Source: Corallococcus macrosporus (GTDB taxonomy: Bacteria; Myxococcota; Myxococcia; Myxococcales; Myxococcaceae). From it: 64,000 nt of DNA. Position numbers and translations under genes: made by a program. Numbering within the stretch: the first letter of the stretch is position 1; the number at the start of each line of letters is the position of its first letter. Under the pieces are notes generated by a model. That model was not told where the DNA came from and did no database searches. It saw only the letters and a list, made by a program, of their open reading frames with translations. The stretch lies in assembly GCF_017302985.1 (NCBI RefSeq), contig NZ_JAFIMU010000007.1:2619001-2683000 (forward strand), written 5' to 3'. Positions 1 through 10,685 of this stretch are shown here, piece by piece.

Positions 1-1
1 C

Positions 2-1444
2 GGCAACGTCTGGATGTTCCCCAACGGCAACAACGGTTCGGGCGGCACCTACGGCGGCGCGTCGCAGTTGACGGGCATGGTGCAGGACCTGGAGTCGAAG
101 GGCCGCTGTGTGTACGCGCTGACGTTCGGCTCGTTCCACGGCGACAACTTCAACCACGCCATCCACGTGGCCAACGCCGTGCAGCGCGTGAAGGCGCTGC
201 ACCCTGGCGTGGCGCGGGTGGACGTGGTGGCGTGGAGCAAGGGCGTGCTGGCGGTGGACCCCTGGCTGGAGAACGCTGCCACGTGGGGCGGCTTCAGCAC
301 GACGCGCTTCTTCGAGCGTCTGGCGAAGGAGCAGGCCTCGCAGGTGCCGGCGTATGACGACTCGGTGCGCGTGTACGTGCCGCTGTCCGGTCCGCACAAG
401 GGCATCGACCTGAACTTCCGCCACCCCATCCACACGCTGACCATCGCGAGCACGGCCTCCAACGCGCCGGTGGGCCGTGGCCCGATGCCGTGGACGTACT
501 TCTCCGCGATGCAGTGCGTGACGTTTGGTTACAGCGTGCCCTGGTTCAACAACCCCTACGCGGAGAGCGTGTGCAAGGATTCCGGTGGCGTGTGGACGGA
601 CTACTTCCGCCGCATCTACCTGTCGAACATCACGGGCCTGTCCAGCACGGGCACTCCGGTTTACGCGAGCTCGCTGCAGACGCTGAACACGAACCAGGGC
701 CTGTCTTCGTCGTCGTTCAACTTCGACGACTACAACATGAGCCTCTTCGGCGCGGTGAACACCAGCGGCAAGTACGTGACGGCGTACCCGGGCCAGTTGC
801 AGGCGGCGTATGACCTGCGTGGCACGTACCCCATCCCGGACCGCAGCGCGTCCGCGTGGGACAACATCGACCCGGACGAGAACCGCTACTTCCCCTGGCT
901 GGACACGAAGCTCGTCTACAACCCCTACAACCCCTGGGTCGCCGCGGGCTACATGGCGTCCAGCGACCACCGCGTATGCCGCACGACGGCGTTCGACCCG
1001 GTGGGCTCGCCGTGCTTCGCGTACCACGCGTACAACACGAACCAGAACCGTGAGGCGTACGACTCGCTGAACTACGGCAAGTACCGCATCATGGACGGCC
1101 TGGGCATCAACGCGGCGATGGAGATGGGCGGCAAGTTCATCACGCGTCTGGCGGAGCACGGCCTGGATTCGCGCCTGCCGTCGCTCTACGTGCTGTACGG
1201 CACGGCGGGCGGTTCGCAGCCCTTCGAGACGGACGGCATGACGTCCACCACGTCCACGCTGCGCAGCGACGGCGTCCTCTTCGAGGCGAGCATCGCGGCG
1301 ATGACGCAGCTGACCCAGGGCTGGACGACGACGAAGAAGACCGCCGACGCGAAGCAGGAGGGCATGGCCTATGACCACCTGAGCATGGGCATCACCCCGG
1401 CGGTGTGGAACAAGATCTCCGCGCACTTCGTTTCGCGGGACTGA
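2..1444 (+). CDS. secreted lipase-like alpha/beta hydrolase (5' partial)
   Basis: The reading frame is open from base 2, so the true start and any signal peptide lie upstream of the window. The visible 480 residues look like an alpha/beta hydrolase of the triacylglycerol-lipase type. VVAWSKGVLAVDPW near residue 77 fits a nucleophile elbow (G/A-x-S-x-G) with serine as nucleophile, and YDHLSMG near the C-terminus offers a plausible catalytic histidine. The middle is rich in Tyr, Asn, Ser and Thr and contains several Cys, which fits an exported enzyme. Substrate is unknown; an esterase or depolymerase is also possible. A strong hairpin follows 17 bases after the stop codon. Confidence 0.68.
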   Translation, partial: GNVWMFPNGNNGSGGTYGGASQLTGMVQDLESKGRCVYALTFGSFHGDNFNHAIHVANAVQRVKALHPGVARVDVVAWSKGVLAVDPWLENAATWGGFSTTRFFERLAKEQASQVPAYDDSVRVYVPLSGPHKGIDLNFRHPIHTLTIASTASNAPVGRGPMPWTYFSAMQCVTFGYSVPWFNNPYAESVCKDSGGVWTDYFRRIYLSNITGLSSTGTPVYASSLQTLNTNQGLSSSSFNFDDYNMSLFGAVNTSGKYVTAYPGQLQAAYDLRGTYPIPDRSASAWDNIDPDENRYFPWLDTKLVYNPYNPWVAAGYMASSDHRVCRTTAFDPVGSPCFAYHAYNTNQNREAYDSLNYGKYRIMDGLGINAAMEMGGKFITRLAEHGLDSRLPSLYVLYGTAGGSQPFETDGMTSTTSTLRSDGVLFEASIAAMTQLTQGWTTTKKTADAKQEGMAYDHLSMGITPAVWNKISAHFVSRD

Positions 1445-1460
1445 TGTCGTGACGTGAGGA

Positions 1461-1487
1461 GCACGGGCGTCGGTGTGACGCCCGTGC
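1461..1487. terminator. 11-bp hairpin between convergent genes
   Basis: GCACGGGCGTC (1461-1471) pairs perfectly with GACGCCCGTGC (1477-1487) across a 5-base loop. It lies between the stop at 1444 (+) and the stop at 1499 (-). No long T run follows on either strand, so it may act as a weak bidirectional terminator or a 3'-end stabilising hairpin. Confidence 0.65.
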
Positions 1488-1498
1488 TTCGTCACGGG

Positions 1499-2092
1499 TC
1501 AGGGGCGCGGCGGGGCGGGAACGCCGAGCAGGGTGCCCATGTCCCGGACGAGCTTGTCGAAGGAGTCCGCGCGGCGGGCGGCTTCGAGGTCGAAGGCGCT
1601 GGTCAGGGCGGGCTGGTCGATGGTTTCGCTGTAGCCGCTGGGCATGTGCTTGCCGAGCCAGCCCTTCGCATCGCGGATGCTCTCAGGCTGGGGTGGAGCA
1701 CTCAGGCTGGCGGGGAGCCCGCGCTGGCCGCGCAGGGATTCCGCGGCTGTGAGAAACCACGCTTCGTATTCACACTGTGCGACGACCACGGAGATGGTCC
1801 GGTTGGCTCGCTGCGCTCTTGCCCAGGTCAGGAGCCGTGGCCCGAGTGCACAGGGCAGGTCCTTGTCGGCATCCAGCAGGACGAGGATGCGGCCATCGTC
1901 GCCTACCTTCCGGGCCGTCAGCTCGATGGCCCGGCGCAGTTCGTCTTCCTTGACGAGCTGGCCTCGTGGGATGCGGTGCGGGAGGAGGACTTCCGGGTGG
2001 ACCGAAGGCGCCAACCACTGCGTCAGGCGCCTGACGAGAATCGGCACTGCGAAAACCTCGCCGTGTCCCTCGACGATGAGTCCCAGCTTCAT
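1499..2092 (-). CDS. DUF4276-like, TOPRIM-like protein paired with ATPase
   Basis: A 197-residue protein starting VEGHGE at residues 8-13 and carrying LLDADKD near residues 72-78. A glutamate in a VEG motif followed by a DxD motif is the arrangement of TOPRIM metal-binding folds. The sequence resembles the DUF4276 family from memory. Its ATG overlaps the stop of the upstream ATPase gene by 4 bases (ATGA), so the pair is translationally coupled. ATPase plus TOPRIM pairs occur in known anti-phage systems (OLD-family nucleases, Gabija, PARIS). A nuclease role here is inferred from motif and context. Confidence 0.72.
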   Translation of the reverse strand: MKLGLIVEGHGEVFAVPILVRRLTQWLAPSVHPEVLLPHRIPRGQLVKEDELRRAIELTARKVGDDGRILVLLDADKDLPCALGPRLLTWARAQRANRTISVVVAQCEYEAWFLTAAESLRGQRGLPASLSAPPQPESIRDAKGWLGKHMPSGYSETIDQPALTSAFDLEAARRADSFDKLVRDMGTLLGVPAPPRP

Positions 2093-3324
2093 CCGGCGTC
2101 GTGCTCCCAGAGCTTGAGCTGATCCGTTCGAGGAATTGCCTCCCTGTCAGGAGACAGTTGGTTGGCCTTCAGCAGCTCGCCTGCCGTGTACAGGCGGTCC
2201 CGGAGTGCCAACCGGGTCTCCGCGTCGACTGGCGCGATGAGGCTGCGGCCCTCTTCTGCGACCACTGAGAGGATTTCGTCGCCCTGGATGCTTGGGTCAT
2301 CGAGCAACTCCGGACTGTGGCTGGTGACGATGACCTGGGCGTACTGGGATGCATCCCGGAGTGCATCACGCAGGACGCCTGCGGCTGCCGGATGGAGCGC
2401 GGCCTCGGGCTCCTCGATGCCCACGAGTTGGATCCGTGGTTCGACCCGCGTCTGGAACAGCGCGACCAGGATGCCGAGTGCTCGGAGTGTGCCGTCGGAC
2501 ATGCTGATGGCCAGAAACTCCCGGTGCCCTTCTGTGCCCCCGATTTGTTGCAGGAACTTCAGCGTCTCCAGGTGACCGGCGTGGGTGGGTTCCACGCCAG
2601 CCAGCCCCGGCACGATGGCACCGAGATACTCCTCAATGCGCCGCTTCGTGGTGTCTCCAGCCTTGCTCCCCAAATGCTCCAGAACGCTGGGCAGATTGGA
2701 CCCGTCACGGGCAAGGAGGTCTCCCTTGTCAGGCACCTGGAGCATTCGGAGTTGTTCTGGATTGATGTTGTAGATCCCCAGGTTCGAGAGTGCGTCGAAG
2801 ATGGGGCGGAACTCCGGGAGGCCTGACGCGTTGACCAAGTAGAGGCGGTCATTCGAAGCGGGCGGCGAAACGGGCGAGGGCTTGATGAGGAGGGTGCCTG
2901 CGCGGACGTAGTACTTCGCCGCGCCTACAACGCATTCTTCTTCCTGCACTACGTAGGTCCCGAAGCCGTGACGAGCGATGCTGACGGCAAAGTGGCCGCT
3001 TGAATTGTCGGGTAGCCGGAAGTCGAGGCGAATGCTGAACTGGCCAGACCCGCCTGGCGCGCGTCGCACGAGGTTGAAGGCTCCTCCCCGACTGCGGACC
3101 GCTTGGTCCAGCGAGGTCTGCAGGGCATCCGTGATGAGCCGCAGCGCATCCAGGAAGTTGCTCTTGCCGGAGCCATTCGGGCCCACGAGGAACGTCAGCG
3201 GTCCCAGGGCGACGTCGCAAGCCTCGATGCTGCGGAAGTCACGCAGGGTCACACGCGAAAGCAGGGGAGCCCGGCGCCCAGGTGGAGTGGCAGAGGACGG
3301 CCCGGGACTCTCGGCGGAAGGCAT
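2089..3324 (-). CDS. AAA15/OLD-type SMC-like ATPase
   Basis: A 411-residue ATPase of the RecF/OLD/AAA15 group. Walker A is GPNGSGKS (48-55), after the LRDFRSIE segment typical of RecF-like N-termini. Further along are a signature-like ISMSDGTLRALG, a Walker B GIEEPEAALHP and the VTSHSPELLDD switch. I chose the ATG at 3324 because GGAG sits 8 bases upstream; the longer frame has no good RBS. Stop and start overlap with the DUF4276 gene, so the two probably form one complex. It is transcribed away from the acyl-CoA synthetase across a short divergent region. Likely role is DNA-linked ATP hydrolysis in a defence-like module. Confidence 0.82.
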   Translation of the reverse strand: MPSAESPGPSSATPPGRRAPLLSRVTLRDFRSIEACDVALGPLTFLVGPNGSGKSNFLDALRLITDALQTSLDQAVRSRGGAFNLVRRAPGGSGQFSIRLDFRLPDNSSGHFAVSIARHGFGTYVVQEEECVVGAAKYYVRAGTLLIKPSPVSPPASNDRLYLVNASGLPEFRPIFDALSNLGIYNINPEQLRMLQVPDKGDLLARDGSNLPSVLEHLGSKAGDTTKRRIEEYLGAIVPGLAGVEPTHAGHLETLKFLQQIGGTEGHREFLAISMSDGTLRALGILVALFQTRVEPRIQLVGIEEPEAALHPAAAGVLRDALRDASQYAQVIVTSHSPELLDDPSIQGDEILSVVAEEGRSLIAPVDAETRLALRDRLYTAGELLKANQLSPDREAIPRTDQLKLWEHDAG

Positions 3325-3453
3325 CTGACGGTCTCCAACAGTGCGGCAGGCACTGCATCGTGCCAGTAGCATCGTGGGAGGGGTAGATCTGGTACCAGAT
3401 TGAGTAGCCAGAACCCGATGCAGGACGTGCATCGTGGTCTAGCCTGGAGCCGC

Positions 3454-4944
3454 ATGCCCATCGTCCACGACTGGCTGGCCCGGCGGGCTTCGCTCGCCCC
3501 GGAGCGCTTGGCGCTCGTTGATTCGCTTCGGGGTGGGCGGCGCATCTCGTGGGCGGAGTGGAATGACTCCGCCCACCGGACCGCGCTCTTGCTTCGCGGC
3601 CTGGGCGTGGGCGTGGGCGACCGCGTCTCCGTCCTGGCCTTCAATGGCGTGGAGACGCTGGACCTCGTGTTCGCGTGCGCCAAGCTGGGCGCCGTGCTCC
3701 AGCCGCTCAACTGGCGCCTGGGCATTGAAGAACTCCACGGCCTGCTCTCCGATGTAGCTCCTTCTGTCGTCCTCTTCGGACCGGAGTTCCGCGCTCAGGT
3801 GGAGGCCCTGCGCTCCCGGCTCCCGGCGCACTGGGTCTGCCTGACGGATCCGCTCTTCTGCTCCCGCGAGACCCTGACCGGCGCTTTGCCGTCCGTCGAA
3901 CTGGAGGCGGACGCGCCCTGGGTGCTCTGCTCCACCGGCGGGAGCACCGGGCTTCCGAAGTCCGCCGTGCTCACGCATGGCTCGCTCACGGCCAATGCCG
4001 TGAACACCGTCGTCAGCTGGGGCCTCACCCGGGACGACGTCGCGCTCGTCAACGCGCCCCTGTTCCACACCGGCGGACTCAACGTGTTCGCGCTGCCCCT
4101 GGTGTACGTGGGCGGTGCCTCCGTCGTGTGCCGCGCGTTCGACGTGGCGCAGACCTTCGACCTCATCGACTCGGGCGCCGTGAACCTCGTGTTCGGCGTG
4201 CCCACCATGTTCATCGAGATGCAGCGGCATCCGCGCTTCGACGACGTGGACTTCTCCCGCCTCAAGCTGCTCATCAGCGGCGGCGCTCCCTGTCCCGCCC
4301 CCGTCTTCGAGCGCTTCTTCGCTCGCGGCATCCCGTTCCGCACCGGCTACGGCCTCACCGAGGGTGGCCCCAACAACTTCTTCCTCCCGGACGCCGTCAT
4401 GCGCTCGCACGCGGGCTTCGTCGGCGTGCCCCTGTTCCAGGTCGAGGCGCGCATCGACGGTGAACAGCGCCCCGGCGACGTGGGCGAGCTGCTGCTGCGC
4501 GGCCCCCACCTGTGCGCCGGTTACTGGTGCCGCCCGGAGGAGACCGCTCGCACCTTCGTGGATGGCTGGCTGCGCACCGGGGACCTGGCCTCCCGCGACG
4601 CTCGGGGGTTTTTCCGCATCGAGGGCCGCGCCAAGGACCTGATCATCTCTGGCGGTGAGAACATCCACCCCTCCGAGGTGGAGAGTGTCCTCGCCGGCCA
4701 CCCCGACGTCGCCGAGGTCGCCGTCATCGGCGTCCCCGACCCGAAGTGGGGCGAGGTCCCTCGGGCCCTCATCGTCCCTCGCCCAGGCACCGAGCCGACC
4801 CTGGAGGCGCTGGTGGCCTTCTGTTCGGGACGCCTTGCCCGGTACAAGCTGCCCCGCACGCTGCGGCTGCTGGACGCCCTGCCGCGCACCCCGGCTGGCA
4901 AGGTGGACCGGCGGGGGCTCGCCCGGATGCACGGCGAGGGCTGA
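3454..4944 (+). CDS. AMP-dependent acyl-CoA synthetase/ligase
   Basis: A 496-residue member of the ANL adenylate-forming superfamily. The ATP-binding P-loop reads STGGSTGLPKSAVLTHG near residues 165-181, the A5-like motif is GYGLTEGGPNN, and the C-terminal subdomain has GWLRTGDLA, GRAKDLIISGGENIHPSEVE and the catalytic lysine in TPAGKVDR. These enzymes activate a carboxylic acid with ATP and load it onto CoA. Length and motifs resemble MenE (O-succinylbenzoate-CoA ligase) and medium-chain acyl-CoA ligases, but no men genes are nearby, so the substrate is open. The ATG at 3454 matches the usual N-terminus; an upstream ATG at 3400 would add an atypical leader. Confidence 0.88.
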   Translation: MPIVHDWLARRASLAPERLALVDSLRGGRRISWAEWNDSAHRTALLLRGLGVGVGDRVSVLAFNGVETLDLVFACAKLGAVLQPLNWRLGIEELHGLLSDVAPSVVLFGPEFRAQVEALRSRLPAHWVCLTDPLFCSRETLTGALPSVELEADAPWVLCSTGGSTGLPKSAVLTHGSLTANAVNTVVSWGLTRDDVALVNAPLFHTGGLNVFALPLVYVGGASVVCRAFDVAQTFDLIDSGAVNLVFGVPTMFIEMQRHPRFDDVDFSRLKLLISGGAPCPAPVFERFFARGIPFRTGYGLTEGGPNNFFLPDAVMRSHAGFVGVPLFQVEARIDGEQRPGDVGELLLRGPHLCAGYWCRPEETARTFVDGWLRTGDLASRDARGFFRIEGRAKDLIISGGENIHPSEVESVLAGHPDVAEVAVIGVPDPKWGEVPRALIVPRPGTEPTLEALVAFCSGRLARYKLPRTLRLLDALPRTPAGKVDRRGLARMHGEG

Positions 4945-5004
4945 ATTTCAGTTCCGTTGCGCCCGTCCCCCTGAACACCCCTGGGATGTGCCGCCGGACC
5001 CTCG

Positions 5005-5022
5005 TTCGTAATATTTCGTCAT
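5005..5022 (+). promoter_or_regulatory. direct repeat, putative OmpR-type box
   Basis: TTCGTAAT (5005-5012) is followed by TTCGTCAT (5015-5022), a 10-base period typical of tandem binding by OmpR/PhoB-family regulators. It lies 71 bases upstream of the response regulator start at 5093. The 9-mer TTCGTAATA recurs before the efflux operon at 7263-7271. Confidence 0.4.
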
Positions 5023-5092
5023 GGGCCCGTAGCCCCCTGGAAATGTAGGGGTGAGAGGTTGCAGATCCGCCCCCCTCGCGGAGAACCGACCC

Positions 5093-5830
5093 ATGGAGAA
5101 CACCCCACGCCCCACGACCTCCGAGGAAGCCACCATCCAGGTGCTCCTCGTCGAGGACGATGAACGCCTGGCGCGGCTCACCGCCCGCTACCTCCAGGAG
5201 CACGGCATCATCGTGACCGTGTCCGCGTCCGGCACCGACGCGCTCCAGCAGACGTCCCGCCACACCTACGACGTCATCCTCCTGGACCTCATGCTCCCCG
5301 GCCGCGACGGCCTGGAGGTCTGCCGAGAGCTGCGCACCCGCACGGACGTGCCCATCATCATGCTCACCGCGCGCGGCGAGGAGGCCGACCGCGTCCTGGG
5401 CCTGGAGTCCGGCGCGGATGACTACCTGCCCAAGCCGTACTCGTCCCGCGAGCTGCTGGCCCGCATCCGCGCCCAGGTGCGCCGCGCGCGCGGCAAGGTG
5501 GGCCCCACCAGCCACCCCGTGCACGCGGGCCGCCTGGTGCTGGACCCTCGCAGCCTGAGCGCGTCCCTGGACGGCAAGCCGCTGTCGCTCACGACGTATG
5601 AGTTCAGCCTGCTGCGCGTCCTCGCCGAGCGCGCCGGTCGCGTCCTCAGCCGCGAGCAGCTGCTGGACCTGGTGAAGGGCAGCGCGGACGAGGTGTTCGA
5701 CCGCTCGGTGGACGTGCACATCTTCCGCCTGCGCCAGAAGCTGGAGGTGGATCCGCGCAACCCGCGCCTGCTCAAGACGGTCCGCGGCGCCGGCTACATG
5801 CTGGCCACGGAGACCGAGGCGGAGCCGTGA
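5093..5830 (+). CDS. OmpR/PhoB-family response regulator
   Basis: A 245-residue two-component regulator. The N-terminal receiver has the acidic pair in LLVEDDERLA, the phospho-acceptor in DVILLDLMLPGRDG, the Thr in IIMLTARGEE and the Lys in DDYLPKPYS. The C-terminal winged helix includes LSLTTYEFSLLRVLAERAGRVLSREQLL and RSVDVHIFRLRQKLE. I chose the ATG at 5093 with GGAGA about 8 bases upstream rather than the GTG at 5051. The stop overlaps the GTG of the sensor kinase by 4 bases. The next operon encodes a drug-efflux type pump, so this regulator probably controls it and itself. Confidence 0.93.
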   Translation: MENTPRPTTSEEATIQVLLVEDDERLARLTARYLQEHGIIVTVSASGTDALQQTSRHTYDVILLDLMLPGRDGLEVCRELRTRTDVPIIMLTARGEEADRVLGLESGADDYLPKPYSSRELLARIRAQVRRARGKVGPTSHPVHAGRLVLDPRSLSASLDGKPLSLTTYEFSLLRVLAERAGRVLSREQLLDLVKGSADEVFDRSVDVHIFRLRQKLEVDPRNPRLLKTVRGAGYMLATETEAEP

Positions 5831-7269
5831 GGTTCTTCCGCCTCCCCATGGGCCTGCTCCCCCGCATCTACCTGGTGGGGGTCATCCAAATCGTCCTCGT
5901 GGGCGTGTCGCTCATGCTCGCGCGCGACCTGTTGCGCAACGAGTCCTGGCGCAACCGCTTCGACGACGAGCTGTCCTACTTCCTCGACGAGTGGTCCACC
6001 CGGCGCGACGACCCCGCCGCGCTCCAGGCGTCGCTCGACCGTGCGCAGCAGCGCATGGGCATGCGGGTCACGCTGCGCGCCGCGGACGGGACGCTGCTCG
6101 GCAACACGCGTCCGGACCCCGTGCCCGCGCTCAGTCCGGAAGAACTCTCCGCCGTCACCTCGCGCGTCACGCGCAGCGGGCCTCGCGGACCCATTCCCGG
6201 GGTGGGGGGAGGCCCCGGCCGCTTGCTGGTGGTGAGCCCCTTCCCGGGCCCCATCCAGGTCTATGCCGCCGTGTCCCTGCCTCCGCCCCCGCCGCCTCCG
6301 GATGGCGACCGGCAGACGGCCATCATCGTGGGGCTGGTGCTGGCGTGTACCGCCATCACCTCCGTCGCCTTCGCGCGCACACTCGCGGGTCCGCTGGAGA
6401 AGCTGGCCAGCGCGGCGCGCGCGTTCGGCGCGGGAAGGCTGGACGTGCGCGCGGGCCTGCGCCGCAAGGACGAGCTGGGCCTGGTGTCCGAGGCCTTCGA
6501 CGAGATGGCCGGCCGCATCACCCAACTGCTGCGCTCGCAGAAGGAGCTGCTGGCCAACGTGTCGCATGAGTTGCGCACGCCCCTGTCCCGCATCCGCGTG
6601 GCGCTGGACCTGGCCGCGGAGGGCGACGCGCAGACCGCGCGCGAGCTCTTGCCCGACATCACCGAGGACCTGTCCGAGCTGGAGCGCCTGGTGTCCGACG
6701 TGCTCACCACGTCCCGTCTGGAGCTGGTGACGGACGGCGCGAGCGGCGGCGTACCCCCGCTGCGGCTGGAGCGCGTGGACGCGAACGCGCTGGTGGACAA
6801 GGCCGCCGCCCGCTTCCGCTCCGCCCGGCCGAAACACCGGCTGGAGGTCCAGGTGGACGGCGCGCTGCCGGCGCTGGAGGCGGACCCCGTGCTGCTACGG
6901 CGCGTGTTGGACAACCTGCTCGACAACGCGGGGAAATATTCAGAGGCCGGCACCACCGTGAAGCTGCACGCCCGGGCGGAGGGCGGCGGCGTCCAGGTGG
7001 AGGTCCGGGACCAGGGCATCGGCATCGAGTCCGAGGACCTGGCGCGCGTGGGCACGCCCTTCTTCCGCACCGACCGCAGCCGCGCCCGCACCACGGGCGG
7101 CGTGGGGCTGGGGCTGGCGCTGGTGCGCCGCATCCTGGACGCGCACCACGGCCACCTCACGCTGGAGAGCCAGCCGGGCCAGGGCACCACCGCGCGCGTC
7201 ATGCTCCCCGCCGCGGGGGCGGCGACGGACACACCGGACGGTCGCCTCGCCGTGGGTCATCTTTCGTAA
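5827..7269 (+). CDS. membrane sensor histidine kinase (HAMP-HisKA-HATPase)
   Basis: A 480-residue partner of the preceding response regulator. Membrane segments at about 10-32 and 160-182 flank a periplasmic sensor region with a proline stretch before the second segment. A HAMP linker follows, then HisKA with NVSHELRTPLSR (phospho-His 247) and an HATPase with DNLLDNAGKYSEAG (N box), DQGIGI (G1) and GGVGLGLALVRR (G2). The start is GTG, overlapping the upstream stop. The architecture is close to CpxA/EnvZ-type envelope sensors. The last codons overlap the 9-base motif proposed as a regulatory site for the efflux genes. Confidence 0.93.
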   Translation: MRFFRLPMGLLPRIYLVGVIQIVLVGVSLMLARDLLRNESWRNRFDDELSYFLDEWSTRRDDPAALQASLDRAQQRMGMRVTLRAADGTLLGNTRPDPVPALSPEELSAVTSRVTRSGPRGPIPGVGGGPGRLLVVSPFPGPIQVYAAVSLPPPPPPPDGDRQTAIIVGLVLACTAITSVAFARTLAGPLEKLASAARAFGAGRLDVRAGLRRKDELGLVSEAFDEMAGRITQLLRSQKELLANVSHELRTPLSRIRVALDLAAEGDAQTARELLPDITEDLSELERLVSDVLTTSRLELVTDGASGGVPPLRLERVDANALVDKAAARFRSARPKHRLEVQVDGALPALEADPVLLRRVLDNLLDNAGKYSEAGTTVKLHARAEGGGVQVEVRDQGIGIESEDLARVGTPFFRTDRSRARTTGGVGLGLALVRRILDAHHGHLTLESQPGQGTTARVMLPAAGAATDTPDGRLAVGHLS

Positions 7270-7289
7270 TAGAGACGAGATTCGCCGAA
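7263..7289 (+). promoter_or_regulatory. putative control region of the efflux operon
   Basis: TTCGTAATA (7263-7271), identical to the 9-mer before the response regulator, is followed by the palindrome TTCGCCGAA (7281-7289). This stretch overlaps the kinase stop codon and ends 26 bases before the adaptor ATG at 7315. It may be a binding site for the OmpR-type regulator. Confidence 0.35.
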
Positions 7290-7314
7290 ACATTTCAAAA
7301 CGTAGATAAGGGGC

Positions 7315-8649
7315 ATGAAGGCCTTGAGCGAGATGCCGCGGGAAGCGCCGGCCCTGGCGCCGGTGGAGCTGGAAGAGGACGAGGGTCGCAAGCGCGGAGT
7401 GCCGCGCTGGGCCTGGATCCTGGCGATCCTGGTGGTGGCGGGCGCGGGGGTGTTCTGGCGCATGCGCGCTGGAAGCGACGCGGACGCCGTCACCTACGAC
7501 ACGACCCCCGCCGAGGCGCGGAAGCTCATGGCCAAGGTGACGGCCACCGGCACCGTGGCGGCGCTGGTGACGGTGCAGGTCGGCAGCCAGGTCTCCGGAC
7601 GCATCCAGGAGCTGATGGTCGACTACAACTCGCAGGTCAAGAAGGGGCAGGTCATCGCCCGCATCGACCCGCAGCTGGTGCAGGCCGCGCTGGACCGCGC
7701 GAAGGCGAACATGACCGCCGCGCGCGCGAACCTCCAGAAGGCGCGCGTCAACGCGGACGTGGCGAAGAAGCAGGCCGTGCGCTCGAAGGAGCTGCGCGCG
7801 CAGCAGTTCATCTCCCAGTCGGAGCTGGAGACGGCCGAGTCCGCCGCCGCCAACGGACAGGCGGAGGTCACGGCCGCGGAGGGCTCGGTGGCCCAGGCGC
7901 AGGCCGCGCTCAACGAGGCGGAGGTGAACCTCAAGTACACGACCATCGTGTCGCCCACGGACGGCATCGTCATCTCGCGCAGCGTGGACGTGGGCCAGAC
8001 GGTGGCCGCGTCGCTCCAGGCGCCCGTGCTCTTCACCATCGCGGAGGACCTGCGCAAGATGCAGGTCAACACCAGCATCGCGGAAGCGGACGTGGGCAAG
8101 CTGCAGCCCGGCATGAAGGCCACCTTCACCGTGGACGCCTTCCCGGGGGAGACCTTCAACGGCGTCATCCGGCAGATCCGCAACGAGGCCATCACCGTGC
8201 AGAACGTGGTGACCTACCTCGCCGTCATCGACGTGCCGAACCCGGACCTGAAGCTCAAGCCGGGCATGACGGCGAACGTGACCATCGTCACGCAGCAGAA
8301 GGACCAGGCGCTCTCCGTGCCCAACACTGCGCTGCGCTACCGCCCCGTGCCGTCGCCGAACGCGCCGACTCCGGCCCAGCCCGCCCCCGCCGGCATGCGC
8401 ACCGTCTACGTGCTGCGCCGCCAGCCGGAGCAGAAGCCCCAGCCCGTCGCGGTGAACGTGCGCACCGGCATGACGGACGGCACCTTCACGGAGGTGGTGG
8501 AGGGCGAGCTGAAGGCGGGTGATCGCGTCATCACCGCGGCGAACTCGCCCGCGGGCGCGACGCCCTCCTCGCCGGCTCCGTCGGGCGCGAGCCCCCTCGG
8601 TGGCGGGGGAGGCCGGGGCATGGGCGGCGGCCGTCGCGGCGGGTTCTAG
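7315..8649 (+). CDS. MacA-like periplasmic adaptor (membrane fusion protein)
   Basis: A 444-residue HlyD/MacA-family adaptor. One membrane anchor at about 29-46 (WAWILAILVVAGAGVFW) is followed by a barrel-sandwich hybrid (VTVQVGSQVSGRIQELMVDYNSQVKKGQVIARIDP), a long alpha-hairpin rich in Ala, Gln and Glu, and the second lipoyl half (VSPTDGIVISRSVDVGQTV). The C-terminal tail is a low-complexity Gly/Arg stretch, longer than in E. coli MacA. It bridges the inner-membrane ABC transporter and the outer-membrane channel. AAGGGG directly precedes the ATG. It is the first gene of a four-gene pump operon. Confidence 0.92.
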   Translation: MKALSEMPREAPALAPVELEEDEGRKRGVPRWAWILAILVVAGAGVFWRMRAGSDADAVTYDTTPAEARKLMAKVTATGTVAALVTVQVGSQVSGRIQELMVDYNSQVKKGQVIARIDPQLVQAALDRAKANMTAARANLQKARVNADVAKKQAVRSKELRAQQFISQSELETAESAAANGQAEVTAAEGSVAQAQAALNEAEVNLKYTTIVSPTDGIVISRSVDVGQTVAASLQAPVLFTIAEDLRKMQVNTSIAEADVGKLQPGMKATFTVDAFPGETFNGVIRQIRNEAITVQNVVTYLAVIDVPNPDLKLKPGMTANVTIVTQQKDQALSVPNTALRYRPVPSPNAPTPAQPAPAGMRTVYVLRRQPEQKPQPVAVNVRTGMTDGTFTEVVEGELKAGDRVITAANSPAGATPSSPAPSGASPLGGGGGRGMGGGRRGGF

Positions 8650-8709
8650 GCGCGCGCGGCCGTTCCAATCACAGACACCGAGGGCAGGGGAAGGGACAGA
8701 GGCAGACCG

Positions 8710-10684
<1,975 letters not shown>

Positions 10685-10685
<1 letters not shown>

